Of a DNA stretch of 64,000 nt, positions 19,147 through 27,140 are shown piece after piece. This DNA comes from Thermococcus paralvinellae (GTDB lineage: Archaea; Methanobacteriota_B; Thermococci; Thermococcales; Thermococcaceae), in NCBI RefSeq assembly GCF_000517445.1, contig NZ_CP006965.1:558001-622000 (forward strand). Reading direction: 5' to 3'. The notes under the pieces were generated by a model, which had not been told where the DNA came from, made no database searches, and saw nothing but the letters and a program-made list of their open reading frames with translations. The first letter of the stretch is position 1. The number at the start of each line of letters is the position of its first letter. The translations under genes were made by a program, and so were the position numbers.

Positions 19147-19734
19147 ATGGATCCATCGTCATTGCTAGCGGTACTGTTTGTGATAATCATCGTACTGCTG
19201 CTGTGGGATAGTGTTAAAAGGTATGAGTTTGAAAAGGACGAGGTAAGGACAGTTGTATTATTTGTGGCTGTGCTCTTTCCTTTGATTCTTGCATATATTT
19301 ATTTTGAAGAAAACGAACTTTTAAGTTTTGTAATCGCATTGCTTATCCTTGCAGCTCTGATTTGGAGCGTTTGGAAATCTTTAAAATCTATAAAGCTAGA
19401 AAGGATTGCTAAAAATCTTGACAAGTTCTACAGAACTAACACACTTAATGGGCTTATCTTTGGAGTTGCGATGCTCATTCAGTGGCATTTGATGGGTAGT
19501 CCGCTTTTCGCTGTTCTCGGTATACTGTGGTTTGCAGTTAGTGCTTTTGCCATGTTAAGGAAAGCTGAAGCAGTGATTGCTACTATTGGGGGCATGTTTA
19601 TAATTCTCGGCATCATTCTTCTTACCTTCCATGACCTTCTGATGAAAGTTTTCGGAGTTGGAATGATTATGTACAGTTTTGTATCCATTAAAACTGCTAA
19701 GGAGGTGAGGGAATGGAAAAGAAGAGAATTATAA
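19147..19734 (+). CDS. Multi-pass membrane protein
   Basis: A 195-residue protein with about six hydrophobic helices (first at residues 4-20, last near 170-188). A cytoplasmic-looking basic loop SVWKSLKSIKLERIAKN falls in the middle. No family motif is recognised. GGGTGATTCAT precedes the ATG at 19147; the longer upstream reading is not hydrophobic and lacks a ribosome site. TATA-like AATTTAAAAG is near 19073-19082. It overlaps the next membrane gene by 22 bp. Confidence 0.65.
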   Translation: MDPSSLLAVLFVIIIVLLLWDSVKRYEFEKDEVRTVVLFVAVLFPLILAYIYFEENELLSFVIALLILAALIWSVWKSLKSIKLERIAKNLDKFYRTNTLNGLIFGVAMLIQWHLMGSPLFAVLGILWFAVSAFAMLRKAEAVIATIGGMFIILGIILLTFHDLLMKVFGVGMIMYSFVSIKTAKEVREWKRREL

Positions 19735-20225
19735 TCGTGACAGGATGGATGTTGTTACTAATCTTGTTTGAGCTCCTCTCACTATATCTCCAAGATCAGG
19801 GAGAAGAGTTATTGGCAAAGCTTTTCGCTATAGCGATGCTTGTGGTAATGCTTGTTGGTGCTTATCTGTTAGCTAAAAGCGACGTAGAACTTCCACAAAT
19901 TCGGAATGAAAAAGCTAAGTCTATTTTAATAGCTCTACCGATTATTCTCGCTATATCTCTCGGACTTACAGAAGGCGACAAAATTTATGCTATAGTCGGG
20001 ATTTTAATTGTGCTCTCATTGATACTAGAAAGGTTTGAGAGCCCATTATTAGATAGCCTATCCTCAATTTTTGTAATGATTGGAGGCGCTCTTATAGCTT
20101 TTCAATGGATTACAGCTAGAGAATATGTGGCTAAGATAGCGGGGCTGTTTATGATTGGCATAGTAGGAATTGCAAGTGGAATATTGTTATACGTTACAAT
20201 AAGGGGGCACAGACATAGAAGTTAA
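19713..20225 (+). CDS. Multi-pass membrane protein
   Basis: A 170-residue protein with about five or six hydrophobic segments and a basic start and end (MEKKRIIIV; RGHRHRS). It looks like a diverged relative of the preceding protein in size and helix spacing. AAGGAGGTGAGGG inside the upstream gene gives a strong ribosome site. It is the second of three tandem membrane ORFs; the third is very small (20215-20391). Confidence 0.65.
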   Translation: MEKKRIIIVTGWMLLLILFELLSLYLQDQGEELLAKLFAIAMLVVMLVGAYLLAKSDVELPQIRNEKAKSILIALPIILAISLGLTEGDKIYAIVGILIVLSLILERFESPLLDSLSSIFVMIGGALIAFQWITAREYVAKIAGLFMIGIVGIASGILLYVTIRGHRHRS

Positions 20226-20391
20226 GAGAGTCTTAATAAAAATCGTGCTAGTTATATCACTATTGCTTCTAGTTGCAGGTTTGGTTAGTGTTTTCAACAC
20301 CTTTAATTCCTCCAGAGAGAGCGGGATTGCTAGGCAGTGTTATGGGGGTAAGCTCTGTCCAAGTATTGGTAGGACAGTTAAAATTTTATAA
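20215..20391 (+). CDS. Small single-pass membrane or secreted peptide, start uncertain
   Basis: An open frame of 58 codons starting inside the end of the previous gene. It has a basic N-terminus (VKRVLIK), one hydrophobic helix (IVLVISLLLLVAGLVSVF) and a short tail with two cysteines (QCYGGKLCPSIG). AAGGGGG lies seven bases before an ATA codon (20215); the first standard start is GTG at 20245, inside the helix. So either ATA is used, or the start has mutated. Its position as third gene of a membrane cluster supports reality. Confidence 0.4.
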   Translation: MEVKRVLIKIVLVISLLLLVAGLVSVFNTFNSSRESGIARQCYGGKLCPSIGRTVKIL

Positions 20392-20412
20392 TAGACAAAA
20401 TTAGCTCACCTT

Positions 20413-20472
20413 AGGCGATGATGTAGATTGGCCTTTGGGGTATTGATGCCCGGGATCGACGTAGCTGAGCCT
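20413..20472 (+). ncRNA. C/D box guide sRNA candidate
   Basis: A terminal stem AGGC (20413-20416)/GCCT (20469-20472) encloses a box C-like ATGATGT (20418-20424), a C'-like core TTGATGC (20443-20449) and box D CTGA (20465-20468). A TATA-like TTTTATAATA lies about 25 bp upstream. Box D' is not clear. The guide next to box D reads GATCGACGTAG. It ends just at the 3' end of the convergent aldolase gene. Confidence 0.55.
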
Positions 20473-21348
20473 TCACAATAATCCAACCTCTGCAAGTGCA
20501 AATTCAATCTCTTGAACAGCCTGCTCATCAAGTAGCAGGGAGGGCATCCTTGGATAACCAACGTTTAAGCCGAGCATGTTCATAGCTTCCTTTATTGCAC
20601 TTATCTGATTGTATTTTTTCACAAGAACTTCATTGAGGTAGTTTATCATCAATTGCAGACGTTTAGCTCTATCATATTTCTTTTCAAGAAAAGCAGTGTA
20701 AAGCTCAACACATAAGCGGGGAGCAACATTTGCAACAGCTATAACCGCACCATGAGCCCCTAATGCCAAGGCAGGATAAATTAAATCAGCTGTTCCAGCT
20801 AAGATGCTCATGTCTTCGCCAAGCCTTCTGATAAGCTCACCTATCCTCCCAATTGAGCCACTTGAATCTTTAATCCCCACTATGTTTGAATATTCTTCAA
20901 CTAAACGCTCAATAATTTTAATTGGAATGTTTATACCAGTAAATTTGGGAACATTGTAAATCAGAATTGGGGCTTCAACGCTCTGAGCTATTGCAGAATA
21001 GTGAGCAAAAAGTTCCTTTTCGTTGGGCTTGAAGTAGTAAGGTGGTGCTATCAAAAGGGCATCTACACCAAGATTCCAGGCTTCTTTTGCCAGTCTTATG
21101 GTCTCTCGCGTTGAATTTTCAGTCACACCAGCTATAACTGGCAGATTTGTCTCTTCACAAACTATTTTTAAAACTCTTAGCTTCTCTTCAAAATTCAGAT
21201 ATGGAAACTCACCATTGCTCCCTAGCGTTACAAAACCGCTCACCTTGGCATTTTCAAAGTAATGAATAAGATCTCTCAAAGCTTCTTCATTAATCTCCTC
21301 ATCTTCATCGAAAGGCGTTACATGGGGAACGTATATACCCTCAATCAA
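20473..21348 (-). CDS. DapA/NanA-family aldolase (dihydrodipicolinate synthase-like)
   Basis: Class I aldolase fold, about 291 residues. The Schiff-base lysine is in VGIKDSSGS, the conserved tyrosine in LIYNVPKFTG, and the pyruvate-binding loop is GSNGEFPYL near residue 46. Members make or cleave 2-keto acids: dihydrodipicolinate synthase, KDG aldolase, NAL. The exact substrate cannot be fixed by sequence alone. There is no ATG at the N-terminus. TTG at 21348 (MIEGIYVPHVTPF) has GGTG six bases upstream; TTG/GTG codons up to 21363 are alternatives. Confidence 0.82.
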   Translation of the reverse strand: MIEGIYVPHVTPFDEDEEINEEALRDLIHYFENAKVSGFVTLGSNGEFPYLNFEEKLRVLKIVCEETNLPVIAGVTENSTRETIRLAKEAWNLGVDALLIAPPYYFKPNEKELFAHYSAIAQSVEAPILIYNVPKFTGINIPIKIIERLVEEYSNIVGIKDSSGSIGRIGELIRRLGEDMSILAGTADLIYPALALGAHGAVIAVANVAPRLCVELYTAFLEKKYDRAKRLQLMINYLNEVLVKKYNQISAIKEAMNMLGLNVGYPRMPSLLLDEQAVQEIEFALAEVGLL

Positions 21349-21453
21349 ACGGAACACCAACAAAAGTTGGATTTTTAGGTAATAAATTTTTTGATAAATT
21401 TGATGAACAAGCTTTTAAGTTCAGTTGTATAAGAGCTGAAATGGGATTCGACA

Positions 21454-22299
21454 ATGAAATGCATTATAATAGGGCATTTAACTCACGATATAATAATAAG
21501 AGGAAACACCAAAACCGAGAGAATTGGAGGAGGGGCTTATTATTCTGCTCTTGTACTTTCGCCTTTCTGTGATGTGGAAGTTATAACTAAAATCAGCAAG
21601 AGCTTCCCAAGAAAATGGCTGAAAGAACTTGAAGAAAAAGGAATAAAGATTACAGTTCTACCATCGAAGGAAACAACAACTTACGAGCTTAGATATCTTG
21701 ATGAAAACACGAGGAGTCTTAAGCTGCTGGCTAAAGCTGAACCTTTCAAACCAGAGGAAATCCCTCATGAGAATTCTGATATAGTAATTTTAAATCCCGT
21801 TGCCAATGAAATTCCAATCGAAATAGTAAACAACCTAAAGAGCTTTATATCCCTTGATGTTCAAGGATTTGTGAGAGACTTTAAAGATGGAAAAGTCGAA
21901 TTCAAAAAGATTGATGCATCTTTTCTGAAAGGAGTTAAGGTCGCTCATGCCGATGTGAATGAATTTAGGATGTTAATTGATCCAAAGCTTCCAGATGTTA
22001 TGCTGATTTCCAATGGTGCTGACAGAGGAGAGGCAATATATAGGGGAAATAGATATCACTTTGAACCTCTAAAGATGCCCGTCGCTGAAACAACAGGAGC
22101 TGGAGACTCGTTTTTAGCTTATTTCTCATACTTTTACAAGCAGTGCCCATTCATGCAGGCTCTGAAAAAAGCAGTATCATTCACGGCGTTCTTCCTCAAA
22201 CACCGCACTCCGTTCTTTGATTTTGATGAAGCCATAGAAAACGCTAAAAACGTGGAAGTTGAGAAAATAATGACCGATGAAGAAACGTCAGCACGCTGA
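21454..22299 (+). CDS. PfkB-family sugar kinase, probable myo-inositol 3-kinase
   Basis: A 281-residue ribokinase-family protein. The N-terminal IIGHLTHDIIIRG, the GGGAYYSALVLS segment and the PfkB signature ETTGAGDSFLAYF (catalytic Asp) are present. The overall sequence closely resembles my memory of the Thermococcus kodakarensis myo-inositol 3-kinase TK2285. That enzyme acts in an inositol degradation or phosphoinositide-precursor route. The promoter CTTTTAAG lies near 21412-21419. Its last codons overlap a C/D box sRNA candidate. Confidence 0.8.
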   Translation: MKCIIIGHLTHDIIIRGNTKTERIGGGAYYSALVLSPFCDVEVITKISKSFPRKWLKELEEKGIKITVLPSKETTTYELRYLDENTRSLKLLAKAEPFKPEEIPHENSDIVILNPVANEIPIEIVNNLKSFISLDVQGFVRDFKDGKVEFKKIDASFLKGVKVAHADVNEFRMLIDPKLPDVMLISNGADRGEAIYRGNRYHFEPLKMPVAETTGAGDSFLAYFSYFYKQCPFMQALKKAVSFTAFFLKHRTPFFDFDEAIENAKNVEVEKIMTDEETSAR

Positions 22300-22328
22300 G
22301 AAGTGATGAGACGGGACTTCTCTGAGGT
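22273..22328 (+). ncRNA. C/D box guide sRNA overlapping the kinase 3' end
   Basis: The order is GATGA (22276-22280, C-like), guide, D' CTGA (22296-22299), 3-base spacer GAA, perfect box C' GTGATGA (22303-22309), 12-base guide (22310-22321), box D CTGA (22322-22325). Flanks ACC (22273-22275) and GGT (22326-22328) pair. Three of the four boxes are canonical and the spacer and guide lengths are those of Thermococcales sRNAs. The first half lies inside the kinase coding sequence and shares its stop codon. Confidence 0.62.
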
Positions 22329-22348
22329 GAAAATTCGAGGTGAGGGCT

Positions 22349-22873
22349 ATGGACAGATACGTTCTGCTAATTAAGGCTCCTAGAGGCTATAATATAACTG
22401 CGGTTAAAGAGGATATAAAAAAGCTCATTTCAGAAAAATATCCTGAGCTAAAAGCTGAGATTCATAGATGCATTGGATTGACGGTTGATTTGGTTATTGT
22501 ATATAAAAATGGGGTTGTTTTGATAAAACGCAGACATGAGCCTTTTAAAGATCACTGGGCTTTGCCAGGTGGCTTCGTTGATTACGGGGAAAGAGTAGAA
22601 GATGCAGCAATTAGAGAGGCAAAGGAGGAGACAGGGTTAGATGTTGAGCTGATAAAGCTCATTGGGGTTTACAGCGATCCTAACAGAGATCCAAGGGGAC
22701 ATACAGTTACAACAGCCTTCTTGGCCAAAGGGTATGGTGATCTGAAAGGTGGAGATGATGCCAAAGAGGCTAAAGTCTTCAGCTTTGATGAGATTAAAAG
22801 CTTAAAGCTGGCTTTTGACCATGCAAAGATAATGGAAGATGCTCTGAGGATTTTAAAGGAGGCGAGCCTATGA
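22349..22873 (+). CDS. Nudix hydrolase, ADP-ribose pyrophosphatase type
   Basis: A 174-residue protein with an N-terminal ~45-residue extension and a full Nudix box near residues 75-97 (GGFVDYGERVEDAAIREAKEE is the core). All metal-binding Glu residues are present. Nudix proteins hydrolyse nucleoside diphosphates linked to another group. The pattern best fits an ADP-ribose or NADH-type substrate, but this is not fixed by the motif. GAGGTGAGGGCT precedes the ATG. It overlaps the next gene by 4 bp. Confidence 0.85.
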   Translation: MDRYVLLIKAPRGYNITAVKEDIKKLISEKYPELKAEIHRCIGLTVDLVIVYKNGVVLIKRRHEPFKDHWALPGGFVDYGERVEDAAIREAKEETGLDVELIKLIGVYSDPNRDPRGHTVTTAFLAKGYGDLKGGDDAKEAKVFSFDEIKSLKLAFDHAKIMEDALRILKEASL

Positions 22874-23223
22874 TTGACTCTGTGAAGTTTGGCGAGATTA
22901 TTGTCGAAGGGAAGAGATACACCCACGACATCGTTATCTATCCTTCCGGAAAGATTGAGCACAGGAAGAAGGAGCTTTCAAAGAAAAAGCATGGGACAAG
23001 TCATAAGTTTGATCCAGATGAGCTGAAGGAGTATCTTACGGAGGATTTTGACGTTTTGATTGTAGGGACCGGGATTTATGGGGCTTTGAGGTTACTCCCA
23101 GAGGCTAAAGAGATTGTTAAGGACAAAGAGATCATTGAAAAGCCAACACCAGAGGCGATAAAGCTTTTCAATGAATTGAGGAAAGAAAAGAAGGTGCTGG
23201 GAGTTTTTCACATTACATGCTAA
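22870..23223 (+). CDS. Mth938-like domain protein
   Basis: A 117-residue protein of the Mth938/NDUFAF3-like family (formerly DUF498). It has FGEIIVEGKRYTHDIVIY at the start, and FDVLIVGTGIYG near residue 59. The EKPTPEAIKLFNEL helix follows. The fold is known from structure; in mitochondria a relative assists complex I assembly, while the archaeal role is unknown. It is coupled to the Nudix gene by an ATGA overlap and has AAGGAGGC upstream. Confidence 0.8.
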   Translation: MIDSVKFGEIIVEGKRYTHDIVIYPSGKIEHRKKELSKKKHGTSHKFDPDELKEYLTEDFDVLIVGTGIYGALRLLPEAKEIVKDKEIIEKPTPEAIKLFNELRKEKKVLGVFHITC

Positions 23224-23321
23224 TTCGAAGGTATGCTGGATTTTATTTAAATTTTTGACATGGGAATTCTTTTGTATCTTCTTCAACTCTCTCATCACGG
23301 AAATGTATTCAGTCTTTGGAA

Positions 23322-24803
23322 TCAAAGCATCTGATACAGCACAATCAGAGCCACTGCACTAATCACAAAGCTGACTGCATACTTGAAAGGATAGCTTAAG
23401 ACAAGGAGAGGCAACGCTATCACTCCGAAGAGAATTCCAACCAAAATCATCAGCACAATCATATGTCCAATGTTGAATTCCGGAATTCCAAGCTCAATCC
23501 CCTCGTATCGGAAGAAGTAGACCATCGTTAGGAATGAAGCATTCAGCGGGAGCAGAAATGTATAGGGAAGCAGAATGATAGCTTGTGGATTGTAATGAAC
23601 AGCAAGCGCTAAAATCAGCTCGGAAATCAGTATTGGGATTACAGACATTGAGAGGGCTTTGCTCAATGCATATTCTCTTTTGGTGAGCGGTAATGATTTT
23701 AGGAAGTCTAGGACTTTACCTTCTACCTTAAGCACTGCATCAGCTCCCGGAACTGTAAAGACTCCCAAAGTAATGAGGAAATAAACTGCCTTTGAAACTG
23801 GAAAGTTTCCACTCTGAAGAACCATAATTATCTGGGGAAAGAGCACATAGACAGGCATGAGAAAACCCGTTATCATTGCAGTCTTTCGGAATATTATCCT
23901 CAAATCCTTGAGCGTGAGGGCAAACATTTTTCCTCCAAGAGACGCTTTAAAGCCTGTAGCTCTGACTCTCTCAGATTCAAGCTTCGGCTCAAGAATCCCG
24001 CTCCAGACCCTCTTAAGGGCAAGCCTATACAGAGGAACAAACACACCTGCATAAATTAAAAGCAGGATGATGCTCTTTTTCGGCTCAAAAATTGAGGAAA
24101 TTGTGAATGGATACGCTATAGAGTATCTGCCGATGATTGCACCCACTTGCTTACTGTGCTCTTGAATGTACTCTTGCATGTAGCTTACTCCATAAAACAG
24201 TCCCATAAATGCAAATATTGCCAAAATCTTAAGGATGTTTTTTAGGCTTCCACTTTTGCTCTTTCTGTAGCTTATTCTAAGCCCAAAGGTAGAGTAGATT
24301 ATCAAGCCAAGTGTATGCCCAGTCAGCATTCCTATGAAAATCCACAGCAGAGCTAAGATCCCATTCAAAGGGTACTTTATGCCAACAACAGCTATGCTTG
24401 GTAAAATCATTGCTAAAGCCGGGATTTGGTCAATCATCAAAAGCTCGCTCAAGTAGAGTGCTCCAATTCTTATTGGCAGAGCTTTTATAGGTTCAAACAA
24501 ACCGAGCGAGACCACATAAGAGGATTGAACCGCAGTAACATAAAGCGAAAATATGAATGGAATTAATGCTAGAGAGGACAGCATCGCAACTATATAGGTT
24601 TTATCATCAGAGAAAGAAAGCCCTATAGCCATCATAATTCCAAAGAAAACGAAGGCAATGCTTTGAATTGTGACGTTTCTCTTTATGCTAATGGTATTCT
24701 TGAGGTGCTTTTTGAATTTCTTCTCGTCATTTGCTATCTGGGGATTTCTCTTCAAAATCTGGTAGTGAAGCTCGCGGTAGAGAATCTTAACAACTTCAAA
24801 CAT
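23322..24803 (-). CDS. ABC-2 type permease subunit
   Basis: A 493-residue polytopic membrane protein with about 12 hydrophobic helices and a charged N-terminal cytoplasmic helix (YRELHYQILKRNPQ). It is a paralogue of the next upstream gene: the same FEPIKALPI, SYPFTISSIFEPKKS and KDLRIIFRK-like segments recur in the same order. With the neighbouring permease and ATPase it should form an export ABC transporter. Substrate unknown. Only one base separates it from the upstream permease. Confidence 0.75.
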   Translation of the reverse strand: MFEVVKILYRELHYQILKRNPQIANDEKKFKKHLKNTISIKRNVTIQSIAFVFFGIMMAIGLSFSDDKTYIVAMLSSLALIPFIFSLYVTAVQSSYVVSLGLFEPIKALPIRIGALYLSELLMIDQIPALAMILPSIAVVGIKYPLNGILALLWIFIGMLTGHTLGLIIYSTFGLRISYRKSKSGSLKNILKILAIFAFMGLFYGVSYMQEYIQEHSKQVGAIIGRYSIAYPFTISSIFEPKKSIILLLIYAGVFVPLYRLALKRVWSGILEPKLESERVRATGFKASLGGKMFALTLKDLRIIFRKTAMITGFLMPVYVLFPQIIMVLQSGNFPVSKAVYFLITLGVFTVPGADAVLKVEGKVLDFLKSLPLTKREYALSKALSMSVIPILISELILALAVHYNPQAIILLPYTFLLPLNASFLTMVYFFRYEGIELGIPEFNIGHMIVLMILVGILFGVIALPLLVLSYPFKYAVSFVISAVALIVLYQML

Positions 24804-24804
24804 C

Positions 24805-26298
24805 TTACAGCCTCCTAGCTATGAACATTAAGACGAATAGCTCAACGAGGGCGATAATCCAGCTTGCGAAAGCCCACTTAAAGCCCCCAAACAGCAGAGG
24901 TAAACCAACAGGAATCAATGCCATCCCGATGAGGGCAATCATTATGATGTCGTGGTACCATTTCAGCTCTGGAAACCACAGCTCTTCGCTACCGTAGCGG
25001 AACACAAAGAGGAGAGAAACAAGTGCTCCTATGGGAGGAAGAAGGAGTGCAAAGAGCAAAAGATACAACCCCCTCAAGTCGTGAAGGCTAACAAACAACA
25101 CAATTGCAATGTTCACGAGTATCGGCACAATGCTCATGTCAATCGCTTTAGATATTATTAAATCGAATTTCCTCAGAGGTAAGGTCTTTAAAAACTGTAA
25201 GCCAGATCTCTCGAAGGAGTCAACTCCTATAAATGTCTCAATCTGAATTTCACCCGTCAAAGTCATCGAGAATATTATGAAGGTTCCATCCACAACAAAA
25301 GAGTCTTCGCTATCCATGAAGAAGAGGTATGCCATTATCAGAGCGTAAAATACTGGCATTATAAGATAACTCAAAATCATAGGCTTCCTAAATGCCAGCT
25401 TGAAGTCTTTTATGACCAATGCTAAGCTCTTTCTCGTTGGTGATGCCTTGAATGGCCTTACCTTAACTTTCTGAGAAATCACCGGTGGTTCTAATATCTT
25501 ATCCCACACTCTCTTTAGGAACACAAAGTAAACCGGTGTTAAAATGGCAAAATAGATAAAGAGCAGCGGAAAGCTTTTTTCTGGTTCGAATATCGTTAGA
25601 GCGGAAAAAGGATAAATGAGCTGATACCTAGCAACGACTGGATATACCCTTTCGAGGAAAGCTATAATTCTGCCCCTCAGCATAATCACCAAAACAAAGG
25701 CACCTCCAATGATGATTCCGAAAATGGATTCTGCAATTCTTGCAATTAGAAGTTCCTTGCCCGGTTTTGTGCTAACCTTTAAGGAAAAGACATCTGAGAT
25801 AGCTAGTCCTAAAGCATGACCGAAAAATAGGCTAAGAAACAACCATAGGAAGGACAAAACACCGGCAATGAAGTTCTTATATTCTATAACGACCAGCGTT
25901 GGAATGAAAATCATGAAAATTGGCAGTATCTCGAGAGTGGTTAGATGGGTTAGGTACTTTGAGCCAATCTTTATTGGAAGGGATTTGAGAGGTTCAAAGA
26001 GCTTGAGTGATATTAGGGCTGGAACGTTCAAGAGAGTTCCGTAGATAGCGAAGAGCATTGCAACGGTGGATATTATCATAAAGGACATCACCACAGCTTT
26101 TTCGCTTCTGATAAGGAGGAGGGGAATTGCTATAGGGATTCCAAATAACACTAGGAGCAAGTTCATCATTAACTGTCTCCTTAGGTTTGAGGCATTCTTT
26201 AGCCCCGCTATTATGTCCTTCTCCGTGAGCATGGGGTCTTCTTTGGCGAATCTGTAAAAGAGCTCCCTTTTGAGAATTTTTACAATCTCAGTATTCAT
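24805..26298 (-). CDS. ABC-2 type permease subunit (paralogue)
   Basis: A 497-residue polytopic membrane protein related to the downstream permease. Shared landmarks are KRELFYRF, FEPLKSLPIKIGSKYL, YQLIYPFSALTIFEPEKS and KDFKLAFRKP. A tandem pair of such half-transporters with one ATPase suggests a heterodimeric membrane unit. It overlaps the ATPase gene by 4 bp (ATGA). The exported compound cannot be told; such gene sets often handle peptides, lipids or toxic ions. Confidence 0.75.
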   Translation of the reverse strand: MNTEIVKILKRELFYRFAKEDPMLTEKDIIAGLKNASNLRRQLMMNLLLVLFGIPIAIPLLLIRSEKAVVMSFMIISTVAMLFAIYGTLLNVPALISLKLFEPLKSLPIKIGSKYLTHLTTLEILPIFMIFIPTLVVIEYKNFIAGVLSFLWLFLSLFFGHALGLAISDVFSLKVSTKPGKELLIARIAESIFGIIIGGAFVLVIMLRGRIIAFLERVYPVVARYQLIYPFSALTIFEPEKSFPLLFIYFAILTPVYFVFLKRVWDKILEPPVISQKVKVRPFKASPTRKSLALVIKDFKLAFRKPMILSYLIMPVFYALIMAYLFFMDSEDSFVVDGTFIIFSMTLTGEIQIETFIGVDSFERSGLQFLKTLPLRKFDLIISKAIDMSIVPILVNIAIVLFVSLHDLRGLYLLLFALLLPPIGALVSLLFVFRYGSEELWFPELKWYHDIIMIALIGMALIPVGLPLLFGGFKWAFASWIIALVELFVLMFIARRL

Positions 26299-27056
26299 AA
26301 GGCATCCCTAAGTGCTTGAACTATGTGTGCAATTTCATCTTTACTCTCCGTAAGTTTAAGGAAAACATCTTCAAGGCTTTCCTCATGGGCTTTTTCTTTA
26401 AGCTCTTCAATTGTTCCTTCTGCAATTATCTTCCCCTGATAGATGACACCAATTTTGTCACAGATTATTTCAGCTAGGGAAAGAATGTGGGTTGAGAAAA
26501 CTATGCTCTTCCCTTCATTCTTGAATTCGAGCAGAAGCTCTCTTAAAATTCTGGCTGATTTGGGATCTAAACCATTCATGGCTTCATCCAAGATGAGAAC
26601 TTTTGGGTCATGTAAAAGGGCGGTTATCAAAGAAACCTTTTGCTGGGTTCCAAAGCTGAGCGTTCCAATGAACTGCTCGAGATATTTTTCAATTCCAAAA
26701 GCTTTAACGAAATAATTCACCCTTTCCTCAAGCTTATCCTTTGGAATCCCCCTTATGCTCCCAACGAATTTGAAAAGTTCACTTGGGGTTAAGCTTTCAT
26801 ACAGAATTGGGGTCTCCGGGACATAACCAACTATCTTCTTAACTTCAATCGGATTTTTAGTAACGTTTATTCCTTCAACCAGAACCTTTCCGCTTGTAGG
26901 CTTTAAAATTCCAGCAAGGATTTTCATAGTGGTTGATTTACCACTCCCATTTGGTCCCAGAAGACCATAGATTTCGCCATCATGAACGCGAAAGCTGATT
27001 CCATCAACGGCAACCTTATCTCCGAACTTTTTAGTGAGGTTTCCAACTTCAATCAT
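26295..27056 (-). CDS. ABC transporter ATP-binding protein (ABC-2 exporter)
   Basis: The 253-residue ATPase has Walker A GPNGSGKSTT near residue 35 and Walker B VLILDEAMNGLDP, with the H-loop STHILSLAE. The signature is LSFGTQQK, with F in place of the usual serine-glycine pattern LSGG. The start at 27056 follows GGTGAGTTGG; the much longer upstream reading has no domain content. It heads the operon with both permeases. A minus-strand TATA (ATTTTATTAA) lies near 27094-27103. Confidence 0.88.
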   Translation of the reverse strand: MIEVGNLTKKFGDKVAVDGISFRVHDGEIYGLLGPNGSGKSTTMKILAGILKPTSGKVLVEGINVTKNPIEVKKIVGYVPETPILYESLTPSELFKFVGSIRGIPKDKLEERVNYFVKAFGIEKYLEQFIGTLSFGTQQKVSLITALLHDPKVLILDEAMNGLDPKSARILRELLLEFKNEGKSIVFSTHILSLAEIICDKIGVIYQGKIIAEGTIEELKEKAHEESLEDVFLKLTESKDEIAHIVQALRDAL

Positions 27057-27140
27057 CCAACTCACCTTAGTTAAAGAGGGAGCACTTGAGTTAATAAAAT
27101 TTTGGGAGAAGTTTATAATCTTAGAAGCAAATTTAAAAAC

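Noticed and set aside
23092-23325. Minus-strand frame of 77 codons after the permease
   Set aside because: It begins with TTG overlapping the permease stop, and its second half is antisense to the Mth938-like gene; no motif is convincing. A GTGATGA in it has no matching downstream CTGA.
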